A DNA stretch of 64,000 nt from positions 2,043,501 to 2,107,500 of the forward strand of contig NZ_CP039727.1 of NCBI RefSeq assembly GCF_005154805.1, written 5' to 3'. A program made the translations under genes and the position numbers. Positions within the stretch are counted from its first letter, which is position 1. The number at the start of each line of letters is the position of its first letter. Shown in pieces: positions 43,844-53,267 of this stretch. The stretch is from Bacillus sp. S3 (GTDB taxonomy: Bacteria > Bacillota > Bacilli > Bacillales > Cytobacillaceae). Below the pieces are notes generated by a model that saw only the letters and a list, made by a program, of their open reading frames with translations, was not told where the DNA came from and did not search any database.

Positions 43844-45409
43844 ATGGGTGCAAACCAAAGGTTTGGGAAGTTTTTTTTCATATTATTGATGGCCATTGTT
43901 ATTACGGGGTGTTCTACAAATAAGAATGTCAGCACTAAGGGCAATAACAAGGAAACAGCATCTAAAGACGGAGGTACCTTAGTCATTGCCAGGTTGTCTG
44001 ACGCGGAAAACTTAGATCACCATTTCATGTCGACGATTAATGCTGCAAGTGTTACCCATATGAAAATTTATGAAGGGCTTGTTGGTCGAGATAAAAACGC
44101 TGAAATAAAACCATTGTTGGCTGAAGAATGGAAGCAGTTAGATGATACTACTTGGGAATTCAAGTTAAGAAAGGGTGTAAAATTCCACGATGGCACAGCT
44201 TTTAATGCAGCGGCTGTAAAAGCGACATTTGATCGGCTGCTAGATCCAAATGTTGGTTCACCCAGAGCAGTTGTATTTAAAATGGTAAAAGAAGTGAAGG
44301 TTGTGGATGAATTTACAGTTCAATTTATTTTATCCGAGCCATTCGCACCATTACTTTCCATTCTAGCCAGTCACGAAGGCGGTATTATCAGTCCAAAAAC
44401 GATTGAGAAGTTCGGTAAAAAGATAATCAATGAACCGAGTGGTACAGGTCCATTTGTTTTTGAATCCTGGTCTCCAGGACAAGAAATTATCTTTACTAAG
44501 AACAAGGAATACTGGGGAACGAAAGCTAAGGTAGATAAGGTTGTTTTTAAAGTAGTCCCAGAAGAAACAACAAGAATTTCCATGCTTGAAACAGGCGAAG
44601 CACATATTGCCGAACCTCTTTCAGTACCAATGATGTCCACTGTCGAATCTTCATCACAGGTTGGGGTTTACCGCAGTGAGGGATTTGGAACAGAATATAT
44701 TGGCTTTAACGTCAAAAAAGAACCATTTAATGATATCCGTGTACGTAAAGCCATTGCTCATGCCGTTGAAATGGACTCGATTTTAAAAGGCGTATACAAT
44801 AATGTGGGGAAAAAAGCGAATTCATTATTAGGCTCAAAGGTTTTTGGCTACCATGCTGATATGAAAGCATATGAATATAACCTGAATGAGGCAAAAAAGT
44901 TGTTAGCTGAAGCCGGTTATCCAAATGGGTTTGAAACAACTCTAAAAACAATGGATAGCAAGGAAAGAGTAAATATGGCAGAAGTACTTCAATCACAGTT
45001 AAAAGGAATTGGCATTAAACTGCATATCCAAGTTCTCGAGTATGGGACATTTGTCGACCAGGTAAACAAGGGTGATTCAGAGATGTTTATCCTAAGCTGG
45101 AGAAATGCAACCGGGGATGCGGATTACAATCAATATAACCTGTTCCATACTGACTCACAGGGTGCATCCGGAAATACTTTCTTTTATAGCAATAAAGAAG
45201 TTGATAGCTTAATAGAGTCCGCTCGGAAAGAAAAAGACCAAGAGAAACGGATAGAGTTATATGCAAAGTCACAAGAATTAGAAATGAAGGATGCGGTATA
45301 TATTCCAGTGCGCGTGATTGAAAATCTAGCTGCAGTGGCAAAAGGCGTTAACGGTTTTTCGATTACACCGTCAGGCTATTTAGATATCAATGACGTTTCA
45401 ATTAAATAG
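43844..45409 (+). CDS. Peptide/nickel-type ABC substrate-binding lipoprotein (copy 1)
   Basis: A 521-aa SBP_bac_5 protein. The lipobox is VITGC, after which the family core WEFKLRKGVKFHDGTAFNA, SGTGPFVFESW and GFGTEYIGFNVKKEPFNDIR follows. It delivers a solute to an Opp/Dpp-type importer, but no ABC genes adjoin it. The complete importer at 53.3-57.1 kb has its own closely similar binding protein (copy 2 at 57427), so copy 1 may share that permease. It lies between two amidohydrolase genes, suggesting the solute is their substrate. A stem-loop after the stop probably keeps lipoprotein output above that of the enzyme. Confidence 0.9.
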   Translation: MGANQRFGKFFFILLMAIVITGCSTNKNVSTKGNNKETASKDGGTLVIARLSDAENLDHHFMSTINAASVTHMKIYEGLVGRDKNAEIKPLLAEEWKQLDDTTWEFKLRKGVKFHDGTAFNAAAVKATFDRLLDPNVGSPRAVVFKMVKEVKVVDEFTVQFILSEPFAPLLSILASHEGGIISPKTIEKFGKKIINEPSGTGPFVFESWSPGQEIIFTKNKEYWGTKAKVDKVVFKVVPEETTRISMLETGEAHIAEPLSVPMMSTVESSSQVGVYRSEGFGTEYIGFNVKKEPFNDIRVRKAIAHAVEMDSILKGVYNNVGKKANSLLGSKVFGYHADMKAYEYNLNEAKKLLAEAGYPNGFETTLKTMDSKERVNMAEVLQSQLKGIGIKLHIQVLEYGTFVDQVNKGDSEMFILSWRNATGDADYNQYNLFHTDSQGASGNTFFYSNKEVDSLIESARKEKDQEKRIELYAKSQELEMKDAVYIPVRVIENLAAVAKGVNGFSITPSGYLDINDVSIK

Positions 45410-45415
45410 GAAAAT

Positions 45416-45452
45416 GATAAGAGGGATATCCCAGTGGATACACCCTTTTATC
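45416..45452 (+). terminator. Stem-loop between the binding-protein gene and the deaminase gene
   Basis: A 10-bp stem (GATAAGAGGG / CCCTTTTATC, one wobble) with a 17-nt loop and a weak T tail. It is a likely partial terminator giving higher expression of the lipoprotein. Confidence 0.5.
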
Positions 45453-45482
45453 TTGTAATAGGAATAGAAAGGATGTATTACT

Positions 45483-46709
45483 TTGAGCTGTAATTATTTG
45501 TTAACAAATGCCCGAATAGAAACGGGATATAGAAAAGAAAATGATAGAGTAACAGGAACAACAACAGGGCTATTTCACTTATTAATAGTAGAAGGTAAAA
45601 TCGAAAAAATCATCAAAGGTTCAGTGCCTTTCGGAAATGAACTGCCTGTAAAGGATGCAAAAGGTTTGCTGCTGCTTCCATCATTTATTGAAAAGCATGT
45701 GCATTTAGATAAAACTTACATGGGTGAAGATTGGCGGGCATGTATCCCTGCTTCAGGTGTTATAGAACGATGTGAAATAGAAAAAAATATTCTAGCGTCC
45801 ATTCCTTCCAGCACCCAGAAACGCGCAGAAGCTTTGCTAGATGTATTATTATCTTATGGCTCAACCCATATAAGAACCCACGTGGATATCTATCCGGAAG
45901 CAGGATTGCAAAATTTAGAGGGCGTCGGGCAAGCGTTAGAAACATATTCAAATAGACTAAGCTCAGAAATGGTAGCCTTTGCCCAGCATGGCCTTCTTCG
46001 CCCCGGAACCGTACAATTAGTTAGAGAAGCTTTGAGGAACGGTGCAGGGATTGTAGGGGCGGTTGATCCGGCAACGATTGATCATAATATTGAAGCATCT
46101 TTAGTACAGTTAATGGACTTGGCTGTAGAAGGGAATGCTGATATTGACTTGCATTTACATGACCCGGGTCATTTAGGAACTTTCACGATGAAACGCCTTG
46201 CTTTTTTAACTAAGCAAGCGGGATGGGAAGGAAGAGTAGCAGTCAGTCATGCATTTGGACTTGGGGACGTCTCGAAAGAAGAAGCAATCGAAATGGCCGC
46301 GATTTTAAAAGAAGCGGGTATCTCAATTGTGACCAGCCTTCCAATCGGCAGGAACATTCCCCCAGTCAATCTTTTATCTGAATGTGGAGTTGAAGTAGCC
46401 ATAGGGAATGATAATATCTATGATTCTTGGTGGCCAACAGGAAATGGCGATGTTCTGGAGAGGGCAGGACGTCTTCTAGAACGATTCAGATGGACGGATG
46501 AAGTTTCACTTGGTCAGGCTTTGAAATATATTACGGGGGGGAAAACAGCCTTAGACAAAGAGGGCAGCCAAGTTTGGCCAAAAGCAGGTGATGTAGCCAA
46601 TATGGTTTTCGTTGATGCCAGTTGTTCAGCGGAAGCTATTGCTAGACGGTCAAAACGTATGGCAGTCTTTTTTGAAGGTAACCTAGTTTCTGGATCCTTA
46701 AATGAATGA
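45483..46709 (+). CDS. Cytosine-deaminase-like amidohydrolase (copy 1)
   Basis: 408 aa, similar in layout to CodA/AtzC-type amidohydrolases. Metal ligands are KHVHLDKT (H72, H74), the His of DIDLHLHDPGH, VSHAFGLG and the Asp in IGNDNIYDSWW. The CodA hallmarks HIRTHVDI and AFAQHGLL are present. At the catalytic glutamate of E. coli CodA (HCDE) this protein has H-L-H-D. The reaction should be hydrolysis or deamination of a ring C-N bond, possibly not of cytosine. The start is TTG after AAAGGATG. It follows the binding protein and ends in a terminator shared with the NCS1 gene. Confidence 0.85.
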   Translation: MSCNYLLTNARIETGYRKENDRVTGTTTGLFHLLIVEGKIEKIIKGSVPFGNELPVKDAKGLLLLPSFIEKHVHLDKTYMGEDWRACIPASGVIERCEIEKNILASIPSSTQKRAEALLDVLLSYGSTHIRTHVDIYPEAGLQNLEGVGQALETYSNRLSSEMVAFAQHGLLRPGTVQLVREALRNGAGIVGAVDPATIDHNIEASLVQLMDLAVEGNADIDLHLHDPGHLGTFTMKRLAFLTKQAGWEGRVAVSHAFGLGDVSKEEAIEMAAILKEAGISIVTSLPIGRNIPPVNLLSECGVEVAIGNDNIYDSWWPTGNGDVLERAGRLLERFRWTDEVSLGQALKYITGGKTALDKEGSQVWPKAGDVANMVFVDASCSAEAIARRSKRMAVFFEGNLVSGSLNE

Positions 46710-46724
46710 AATAGGAATGATAAC

Positions 46725-46754
46725 AAAAAGGGATGAAAAATTCATCCCTTTTTT
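46725..46754. terminator. Bidirectional terminator between deaminase copy 1 and NCS1 permease
   Basis: A 13-bp perfect stem (AAAAAGGGATGAA and complement) with loop AAA and T-runs on both strands. It overlaps the NCS1 stop codon. Confidence 0.9.
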
Positions 46755-48211
46755 GCTACTCCTGAATGAGGCCGATCTGATCTAATTGCCAATCGATTGC
46801 TATAATAAAAAAATAATAGGTACAATACGACTCCTGCAAATATACCGATAAGCCAAGAAATACGATATAAAGATTCTAGAGAAGGAAAAAAAAAGCCTAA
46901 TAAACTAAAGACACCTGCAATGAGCGTTGCCAGCATTGCAGGATGATTTATCCCATTGGGAATGTGATCAGTGGCCCTGAATGAATATAACTCTTGTAAA
47001 TTAATTTCTCTTTTACAAATGAGGAAATAATGCGTCAGCATAACGCCAATTACCGGACTTAATAAACCGCCAACGATATTTAAAAAGGCGAAAATACTTG
47101 TTGGATTTTCCATCACCTTCCATGGCATAATGAGTAAACCGATGATGGTTGCTGCCAAAGCTCCGGTTTTAAAATTTAGTCTTTTTGGGAATAGAGCAGT
47201 TAGCTGAAAACCAGCAGGTATAATATTTCCTACTATATTTACTGATAATGTCGATAAGCAAATGGTCATTAATGAAAGGACAATAGCGAATTTACTATCA
47301 AATCTCTCAACCACATCTAAGATATTCCAGATGGGAACTCCAAAGGCAATTTCTGAGCCGACAATAATCGTAATGCTTGCAACAGCAAATAACAAGTAAG
47401 CGATAATCAAACCAGATATTTGTCCGATTGACTGATCTGCATTAGAACGTGAAAATCTTGTAATATCCGCTACGCTTACAACTTGTGCGACCCATGTTGC
47501 CATAATCGCAGACACACACGTCATGAAAACGAAAAAACTATTTCCCTCAACACCCTTTGCACTGTAACTTAATATGGGAGCTATACCTCCGGCCAGTTTG
47601 ATAGACCAGATGGCCATTCCCCCAAAAACAACAAAAACTAAAGGGGAAACAATCTTTGTTACTTTCCCTAACCGTTCCATCCCAGCAAAAATAAATAAAA
47701 CGTTTATCATCCAGAAAAGAAAAAAGGAAAGAAGGCCAGGGAGATTTAGACCCAAAAGGGTAAATTCCCCGCCTAATGTTAAATAAGCGGGCCAAAATTT
47801 TCCGATTAAAATCGTAATTGCCAGACTGCCAGCATAAGTCTGGAGACCAAACCACATGATGGCGGCGATAACACCTCTTAGGACGCCAGGAAATAGCGCA
47901 CCCTTCATACCATAGCTGGAACGGAGCAGTATGGAAAAAGGGATTCCGTACTTACTGCCAGCATGACCATTCAGAACCATTATTACAGCCAGTATTAGGG
48001 AAGAGACCATAATAACTGAGAAAACCTGCCAAATAGAAAGTCCTATAGCAAAAAATCCACCAATCGTTACATAGGATGGGACGTTATGAACTGATCCCAT
48101 CCAAATTGAGAAAAAATGACCAACCTTCCATGTTCTTGCTTCAGATTTTGTAGGTAATAAATCTGGGCTAAAGCTAGGCTGATCTCCAAGTGAGGCATGT
48201 AATTGTTCCAA
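46742..48211 (-). CDS. NCS1-family nucleobase/allantoin permease (PucI-like)
   Basis: A 489-aa protein with 12 membrane segments and strong NCS1 signatures: ARTWKVGHFFSIWMGSVHN, NGHAGSKYGIPFSILLRSSYG, IMWFGLQTYAG and ISVNIVGNIIPAGFQL. B. subtilis PucI (allantoin permease) has the same layout and much the same motifs. Other members take up hydantoins, cytosine or uracil with H+ or Na+. It is the last gene of the unit kinase-regulator-SSS-NCS1 on the minus strand, 12 nt after the previous stop. It would give a second, ion-coupled entry route for the ring compound handled by this island. Confidence 0.9.
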   Translation of the reverse strand: MEQLHASLGDQPSFSPDLLPTKSEARTWKVGHFFSIWMGSVHNVPSYVTIGGFFAIGLSIWQVFSVIMVSSLILAVIMVLNGHAGSKYGIPFSILLRSSYGMKGALFPGVLRGVIAAIMWFGLQTYAGSLAITILIGKFWPAYLTLGGEFTLLGLNLPGLLSFFLFWMINVLFIFAGMERLGKVTKIVSPLVFVVFGGMAIWSIKLAGGIAPILSYSAKGVEGNSFFVFMTCVSAIMATWVAQVVSVADITRFSRSNADQSIGQISGLIIAYLLFAVASITIIVGSEIAFGVPIWNILDVVERFDSKFAIVLSLMTICLSTLSVNIVGNIIPAGFQLTALFPKRLNFKTGALAATIIGLLIMPWKVMENPTSIFAFLNIVGGLLSPVIGVMLTHYFLICKREINLQELYSFRATDHIPNGINHPAMLATLIAGVFSLLGFFFPSLESLYRISWLIGIFAGVVLYLLFFYYSNRLAIRSDRPHSGVAKKG

Positions 48212-48223
48212 TGGTACCTCCCT

Positions 48224-49537
48224 CTAAAATTCGCGTATTCTTTTTTTTGTTAAGGATTTATACAATAAAACAATTAAACAAATAAAAGTTGAAATAGCAA
48301 AGCTTATCCAAATAGACTTCAGATCATTTGTTACTTGTAGAAATACAAACCCGCTAACCGTTCCAATAAAAGACGAAAAGGGGATGATAAAAGGTTGTAC
48401 GCTTTTACTTAGAATAATAAAAAGCATTGGGCTAATCATGGCTGCGTAAATATTCCCAAAGAAAAATAATAATGTTAGCGGGGTAGGTGTAAGAATACTG
48501 ACGGTTGCTAGTAAAAATACGCATATAACCCCTGAAAAAATATAAGTATATTTCCATTGTTCATCGTTAGTAAGAGGACGTAACAATTCCATAACATTTT
48601 TTACAAATAAGGTAGAGGTAGCGTGTAATTCAGAACTAATGGCTGAGGCAATTGCACTAAAACAAAATAAGACAAATAAAACAATAAGTGCGGTCGATTG
48701 AATTTTGTCGACCAGCTCAAAAAATAGTGAATAAACATTCTTAAAGCTTCTTCCAAAAATTACAATCATCAATAAAGAAGATAAAGCAAGAGGGATGGTT
48801 GCCCATACCAAGCCTGTTAAGGTAAAGGTTACTTGTACCTTATCCTTATGGAGGATAAATATTCTTTGCCAAGTGGCCCGATCAACCAAAATTTGCCCAA
48901 AAAAGACAAAGATGGCTGTGAAAATAAACCAAAAGGCGTCCGTGTTTTTTATATATAATAAATAGGGATGGTATAGCTTAATGCCGTCATAAACGGGATA
49001 AATCCCTTCCTGAATGAAAAAGAAAACAGGAATAATAATAACAGCTGCAAAAATTAGGGTGACATTTACACCAGCAAGTTGATGAAGGCGTTGTAAGCCA
49101 CCCACACCTCCAATAAAATAACAAAATGTCAAAAAGAAAAATATCCCTATAAAAGCGGGAAACGGAAAAATGGTATCGATGAGAATACCAGCTCCCATTG
49201 CTTGAATAAATATAGAATGAAAGCTTGTTAGAAATAGAATGACAATCATATACCAATAACCACTTGGTGATAATTTTTGTCTTAAAACATCTCCGATGGT
49301 TTGTTGGTTGGGATACCTCTCATAGATTTTTTTTGCCAAAAAGCCAAATAAAATAAGGGATAAAGCGCCTACAAGAGAATAACCTATTCCACCGACTATT
49401 CCGTATTTGATTAATGTTTCTGGTGAGGAAAGAATCGTATTTCCAGTTACCCAGCGGGCCAATAAACTGACAACCCCAAAGCTGACCCCTAGTTTAATGG
49501 TACCGCGAATATATGATTGATAATCACTTCTTTTCAA
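48224..49537 (-). CDS. Sodium:solute symporter-like membrane protein
   Basis: A 437-aa protein with about 12-13 hydrophobic segments. The central DRATWQRIFILHKDKVQV after a membrane helix, and AIASAISSELHATSTLFVKN later, resemble the SSS (solute:sodium symporter) fold. It is shorter and more divergent than classic PutP or DUR3 proteins. The start overlaps the response-regulator stop by 4 nt (ATGA), so the pair is translationally coupled. Regulator-transporter pairs of this kind often place transport under the adjacent two-component system. The solute is unknown. A sensory role for the transporter is also possible. Confidence 0.7.
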   Translation of the reverse strand: MKRSDYQSYIRGTIKLGVSFGVVSLLARWVTGNTILSSPETLIKYGIVGGIGYSLVGALSLILFGFLAKKIYERYPNQQTIGDVLRQKLSPSGYWYMIVILFLTSFHSIFIQAMGAGILIDTIFPFPAFIGIFFFLTFCYFIGGVGGLQRLHQLAGVNVTLIFAAVIIIPVFFFIQEGIYPVYDGIKLYHPYLLYIKNTDAFWFIFTAIFVFFGQILVDRATWQRIFILHKDKVQVTFTLTGLVWATIPLALSSLLMIVIFGRSFKNVYSLFFELVDKIQSTALIVLFVLFCFSAIASAISSELHATSTLFVKNVMELLRPLTNDEQWKYTYIFSGVICVFLLATVSILTPTPLTLLFFFGNIYAAMISPMLFIILSKSVQPFIIPFSSFIGTVSGFVFLQVTNDLKSIWISFAISTFICLIVLLYKSLTKKRIREF

Positions 49538-50226
49538 TGGAAAGTCTCCCTTAAGCGATAGTCCCTTGGTGATTGTCCTGTCATTTTGCGAAAGATTTGG
49601 CTAAAATAATGCTGGCTGTTAAATCCACATCTTTCTGAAATGGTACTAATACTTAAATCGGGAAATTCGATGAGCATTTTTTGAGCTTCCTTTAACCGAT
49701 ATTCATTTAAATATTCAGAAAAACCGATTCCAACTTCTTCTTGAAATTTCCTGCTAAAATAAGCGGGGTTAATATGAATTTTTGAAGCTAAATAAGTTAA
49801 CGTTAATTTCTCACTATATTCCTGGTGAATAATTTTTAGCGCTTGAACAATTTGCTCTGAATACCTTCCCAATCGTTCATACTTGTTTAACACTGCCATC
49901 AGTTCATTTTCAATGATTGGTTTCGTAATGTAGTCAACAACACCAAGCCTAATCGAAGTCTGGGCATATTCAAAATTTTGAAAAGCAGTTACCATAATGA
50001 TGTCTATGGAATAAGAGCGTGTTAATTCTTTTGCTAATTCCAACCCTGATTTCCCAGGAATCTGAATATCAAGAAAAGCAATAAAAATGTCTTGCTGCTT
50101 TACGATTTGGAGTGCTTTAGATGCATCTTGAGCTTTAAAGATTTTCCAATTCGGAAATTTTTTAAGAATTAAATACTCGAGCTGCTCTAATTCAAGCGGC
50201 TCATCATCTACTAGCAGGATATTCAT
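49534..50226 (-). CDS. Response regulator with AraC-type DNA-binding domain
   Basis: 230 aa. The N-terminal receiver has acidic pocket D7/D8, phosphoacceptor D53 (AFLDIQIPG) and DYITKP with the conserved Lys. The C-terminal AraC/XylS double helix-turn-helix (about 125-228) includes HINPAYFSRKFQEEVGIGF and CGFNSQHYFSQIFRKMTGQSP. Phosphorylation by the LytS-like kinase encoded 18 nt upstream should activate transport genes of this island. It is followed by the SSS-like transporter with a 4-nt overlap. Confidence 0.93.
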   Translation of the reverse strand: MNILLVDDEPLELEQLEYLILKKFPNWKIFKAQDASKALQIVKQQDIFIAFLDIQIPGKSGLELAKELTRSYSIDIIMVTAFQNFEYAQTSIRLGVVDYITKPIIENELMAVLNKYERLGRYSEQIVQALKIIHQEYSEKLTLTYLASKIHINPAYFSRKFQEEVGIGFSEYLNEYRLKEAQKMLIEFPDLSISTISERCGFNSQHYFSQIFRKMTGQSPRDYRLRETFH

Positions 50227-50244
50227 AAGGATTGTGCACCTACC

Positions 50245-50994
50245 TTACATCTCTGACTTATGTACAAACGGAAATATAGCTAAAACGCTTGAACCTTCAT
50301 CTGAGTTGATTAATTGTACAGACGTTTGACCAGCTGGAAATAAAAGCTCAAGCCTTTTTGTAATGTTCTCTAAACCGAGTCCTCTTTCATGAGAGTGTTC
50401 CTTATACTGATCAGGTGAGCTGTTCCACACCGTTATGTGGACTGCTTTTTCTTTTTTTACAATCGATGTTTTTAAGAAGGCTTCGCCAATATATTTTTCA
50501 AAAGAATGTTTGAAGGCATTTTCAACAAAGGTTTGAATTAAAAATGGAATCGTAACTGCTTGGTTTACATCTGGATCGATGAAAATTTCATAATGCAGTC
50601 TGTCCCTAAATCGAATCTTTTGTATTTCCAAATAATAATTGACATAGGTTAACTCTTCTTCAAAGGTAATAAATGTATTATTTGTTTGGTATTTAAATTT
50701 AAGCAGCTTTGACAGAGTTTCAATTGATTGAATTAACTCTGTTTTTCGATCGAGCCTTGCTAAACTTAATATTGAATTTAAGGTATTAAAAAAGAAATGC
50801 GGCTGAATTTCTTGATTTAATTGATTATAAAGTGCGGTTTGCAACTCTCTTTCTAAAGCAATTTCTCTCTTTTGCTTTTCTAATAAGTCAATTCTTTTTT
50901 CAAAAATAAATAAAAAAAGTAATGTAAAAGCCCCTAGCAATGGGGATAGGGCTGCGATCATTATATGAAGGGAGAAAGTTTCAACAGTTAGCAT
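50245..50994 (-). CDS. Sensor histidine kinase (LytS/YehU-type)
   Basis: 249 aa. One N-terminal membrane helix (IMIAALSPLLGAFTLLFLFIF) and a short coiled linker lead to the His_kinase domain, with phospho-acceptor H66 in EIQPHFFFNTLNSI. A GHKL ATPase follows, with N-box FVENAFKHSF and G-box RGLGLENITKRL. It has no extracellular sensing domain, so it probably senses in the membrane or through the co-encoded transporter. AGGAG lies 11 nt before the ATG. A hairpin lies only about 28 nt upstream, leaving little room for a dedicated promoter. The unit may once have been read from the opp genes before the group II intron arrived. Confidence 0.92.
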   Translation of the reverse strand: MLTVETFSLHIMIAALSPLLGAFTLLFLFIFEKRIDLLEKQKREIALERELQTALYNQLNQEIQPHFFFNTLNSILSLARLDRKTELIQSIETLSKLLKFKYQTNNTFITFEEELTYVNYYLEIQKIRFRDRLHYEIFIDPDVNQAVTIPFLIQTFVENAFKHSFEKYIGEAFLKTSIVKKEKAVHITVWNSSPDQYKEHSHERGLGLENITKRLELLFPAGQTSVQLINSDEGSSVLAIFPFVHKSEM

Positions 50995-51022
50995 GGTCTG
51001 GGATTCTCCTAAAGATGTAGAA

Positions 51023-51050
51023 AAAAGGGAGGAGGGTGCTGCTCCCTTTT
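51023..51050. terminator. Bidirectional terminator hairpin at the group II intron insertion site
   Basis: A 9-bp stem AAAAGGGAG / CTCCCTTTT with loop GAGGGTGCTG, followed by AATT and then the intron 5' end. T-runs exist in both directions. Class C group II introns target exactly this kind of site. Confidence 0.8.
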
Positions 51051-51670
51051 AATTGTGCGACGGGCAGTCGTACCTTGTGCAGATTACTTGCACTGAATGA
51101 GTTGTTAAAGGTTGGAGTACGTTATCTCGGTAAACACGACTCCCGAATTCCAGAAGACTCATTCTCTCGAAGGTGGAAGTCCTTCCATTAGAGTGCTGAT
51201 ACAACTAGTGAAGACTAATCTAGGGCATCACCGTGAGGTGGTGTCTGAAGGAGATGCGGACAATCGAGAGACCCGTAGTCGGATAAGCAGACCCAAATGC
51301 AAAAGTGTGAAGCACGGCGGCGGGGTAAGTTGGCGACCATGCGATTATAATGGGAAGCCCGCTACAAACAGTAATGGTTTCTGTTCAATGAATCAGCCGG
51401 GCAGAAACAGCTTACCAAGTGATGGTGCTGGGTATGTTTAAAAGGAAGGTACGATGACCCCGTGAGGTCTCCATTCTTACCGAAAGGACATTCATCTATA
51501 AGGTTAATCTGAAATGATGGCTGTGGATGGAGAAGTCAGACGTTCTCATAGTACGGAAGTAGTGTATGGACCAAACCATACATGAACGGAAGGGGAACGA
51601 CCTTGTGGCTCCACATCTTTAAAGGTGTGTAATGCTAACAGAAAACGATACTTCGGTATAAACGAGCTGA

Positions 51671-53137
51671 ATGTACACAATGAAGGGTGCGGAATATGCA
51701 ATGAATCAAGCGTTAAAATTCAAATGGCATAGTATTTACGGACAAATTCTTTTCGACAGAAAACTAAAAGCTGCTTGGGAAAAAGTAGAAGCCAATAAAG
51801 GGTCTGGTGGTATTGATGGCGAAACGATTGACAGTTATAGATACCGTCTAGAAGAAAATTTAGATTCGCTTTTACAAAAGTTAAGAAAGAAAGAATACAA
51901 ACCTTCCCCAGTAAGAAGGCACTACATTCCCAAGAAAAATGGCAAAAAGAGACCTCTAGGCATACCAAATATAGAAGACCGAATTGTCCAACAGGCTTTG
52001 GTAAACGTTCTTCAGCCGAAATTTGAAAAGGGTATTTTCCACAAATGGTCATGTGGGTACAGACCTAATGTAGGACCAGAGCGTGTTCTACAAATAATCC
52101 TTGCAAATATCGAACAAGGTTACAATTACATCTTCGATGCAGACATTAAAGGATTTTTCGATAATATTCCACACAAAAATCTAATAAAAGTCTTAAACAA
52201 ATACATTGCAGATGGAACTGTGTTAGATATGATATGGCTGTGGTTAAAGGCGGGATATATGGAAGAAGGAAAATATCATTTAACTGATTCTGGGACTCCG
52301 CAAGGAGGAGTCATCTCGCCACTACTTGCGAACGTTTATCTAAATGAACTTGACTGGACTTGGGCAGAACATAAATTTCGATTTGTAAGATTCGCTGACG
52401 ACTTCTTGATATTTGCTAAATCAGAAGAAGATATTAAAAAGGCGGCTGAGATTACGGAAGATAAATTAGCCGAACTCGGTCTGGAGCTTGCATCGGAGAA
52501 AACAAAGATTGTAAATTTTGATGACGATGACTTCGACTTTATGGGATTTACGTTTGAACACTGGAGAAAACGTAAAAAGGATGGTAAGCCATACTATATC
52601 GCCAAACCAAAAGAAGCTACTTGGAAGGATTTTCGACAGAAAATCAAAGATAAAACCAGGAAAACTCTAACCCTAAGCAAGGAAAAATGGATTGACCAAG
52701 TAAATCCTGTAATACGAGGTAAGGTTAACTATTTTCTAACCATATATAAAGCGATTAAAGCGAATGAAGAACATGGATTTGCAAGTTCATGTTTCTTTAA
52801 AGCATTCGGGAAAGAGTTACAAGCGATAGATGGCTATATTCGGCAAAGACTAAGAGTATCCATGATACATGCCCATCCAAGCCAAAGAAAAGGTCATGCC
52901 ATGAAAACGAAGTGGAATAATAAATTCTTTGCGATGATAGGTCTCATCCCTTCATATTGGTATTATTATCATAAAATATACGGTTTTTCCTTAGAAAGCT
53001 ACATTCTTCGAATGAAAGAGAAGCAACAAGAGAAACAGGAGAAAAGAGTTCTTAAAGCAAAAGAACAAGGTCAAGAGTATTATACTCCCGACCTTGTTCG
53101 TAAAATGAAATATGCACAAAGATTAGCAACGTACTGA
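51671..53137 (+). CDS. ltrA: Group II intron reverse transcriptase/maturase
   Basis: A 488-aa LtrA-type protein. RT motifs include RPLGIPNIEDRIVQQAL, FDADIKGFFDNIPH, GTPQGGVISPLLANVYL and the catalytic FADDF (D243, D244; Phe in place of the usual Tyr). A thumb/maturase X domain follows (about 300-420: QVNPVIRGKVNYF, FFKAFGKELQAIDGYIRQRLR). No HNH endonuclease with CxxC pairs is present, as expected for class C introns. A Lys/Gln-rich C-terminus probably binds RNA/DNA. It splices and reinserts the intron RNA. The start could be 51671 or the Met at 51701 (MNQALKF), which has AAGGGTG upstream. Confidence 0.95.
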   Translation: MYTMKGAEYAMNQALKFKWHSIYGQILFDRKLKAAWEKVEANKGSGGIDGETIDSYRYRLEENLDSLLQKLRKKEYKPSPVRRHYIPKKNGKKRPLGIPNIEDRIVQQALVNVLQPKFEKGIFHKWSCGYRPNVGPERVLQIILANIEQGYNYIFDADIKGFFDNIPHKNLIKVLNKYIADGTVLDMIWLWLKAGYMEEGKYHLTDSGTPQGGVISPLLANVYLNELDWTWAEHKFRFVRFADDFLIFAKSEEDIKKAAEITEDKLAELGLELASEKTKIVNFDDDDFDFMGFTFEHWRKRKKDGKPYYIAKPKEATWKDFRQKIKDKTRKTLTLSKEKWIDQVNPVIRGKVNYFLTIYKAIKANEEHGFASSCFFKAFGKELQAIDGYIRQRLRVSMIHAHPSQRKGHAMKTKWNNKFFAMIGLIPSYWYYYHKIYGFSLESYILRMKEKQQEKQEKRVLKAKEQGQEYYTPDLVRKMKYAQRLATY

Positions 53138-53154
53138 TTCTGTAACACATTGGT

Positions 53155-53188
53155 AAGCCGTATGCCTTAATAGGGCACGTACGGTTTG
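53155..53188 (+). ncRNA. Group II intron domain V (catalytic hairpin)
   Basis: Lower stem AAGCCGTA / TACGGTTT, bulge and upper stem TGCC / GGCA, with the AGC catalytic triad at 53156-53158. It is followed directly by domain VI. Confidence 0.8.
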
Positions 53189-53267
53189 ATGAGGGGGTAG
53201 CCTCGAAAGAGGTTACCCTACTCTATTAATATTTTATATTATTTTCATTTTTTTTAAAAAATATTTT

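Larger units (their letters stand above)
51055..53226 (+). mobile_element. Group II intron, probably class C (IIC)
   Basis: The 5' end GTGCGAC begins right after a terminator hairpin, the preferred target of bacterial class C introns. A structured, GC-richer ~600-nt RNA region precedes the maturase. Domain V (AAGCCGTATGCC...GGGCACGTACGGTTT) and a domain VI hairpin (GGTAGCCTC-GAAA-GAGGTTACC) close the element, and the 3' end is estimated at CTCTAT (53226). It is about 2.17 kb and intact-looking. It lies on the strand opposite to its host operon, so it cannot splice from that transcript. Confidence 0.88.

Noticed and set aside
51112..51441. 109-codon open frame upstream of the maturase
   Set aside because: It lies in domain I of the group II intron RNA, has no ribosome site and is low-complexity with no protein-like pattern. 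It is structural RNA, not a gene.
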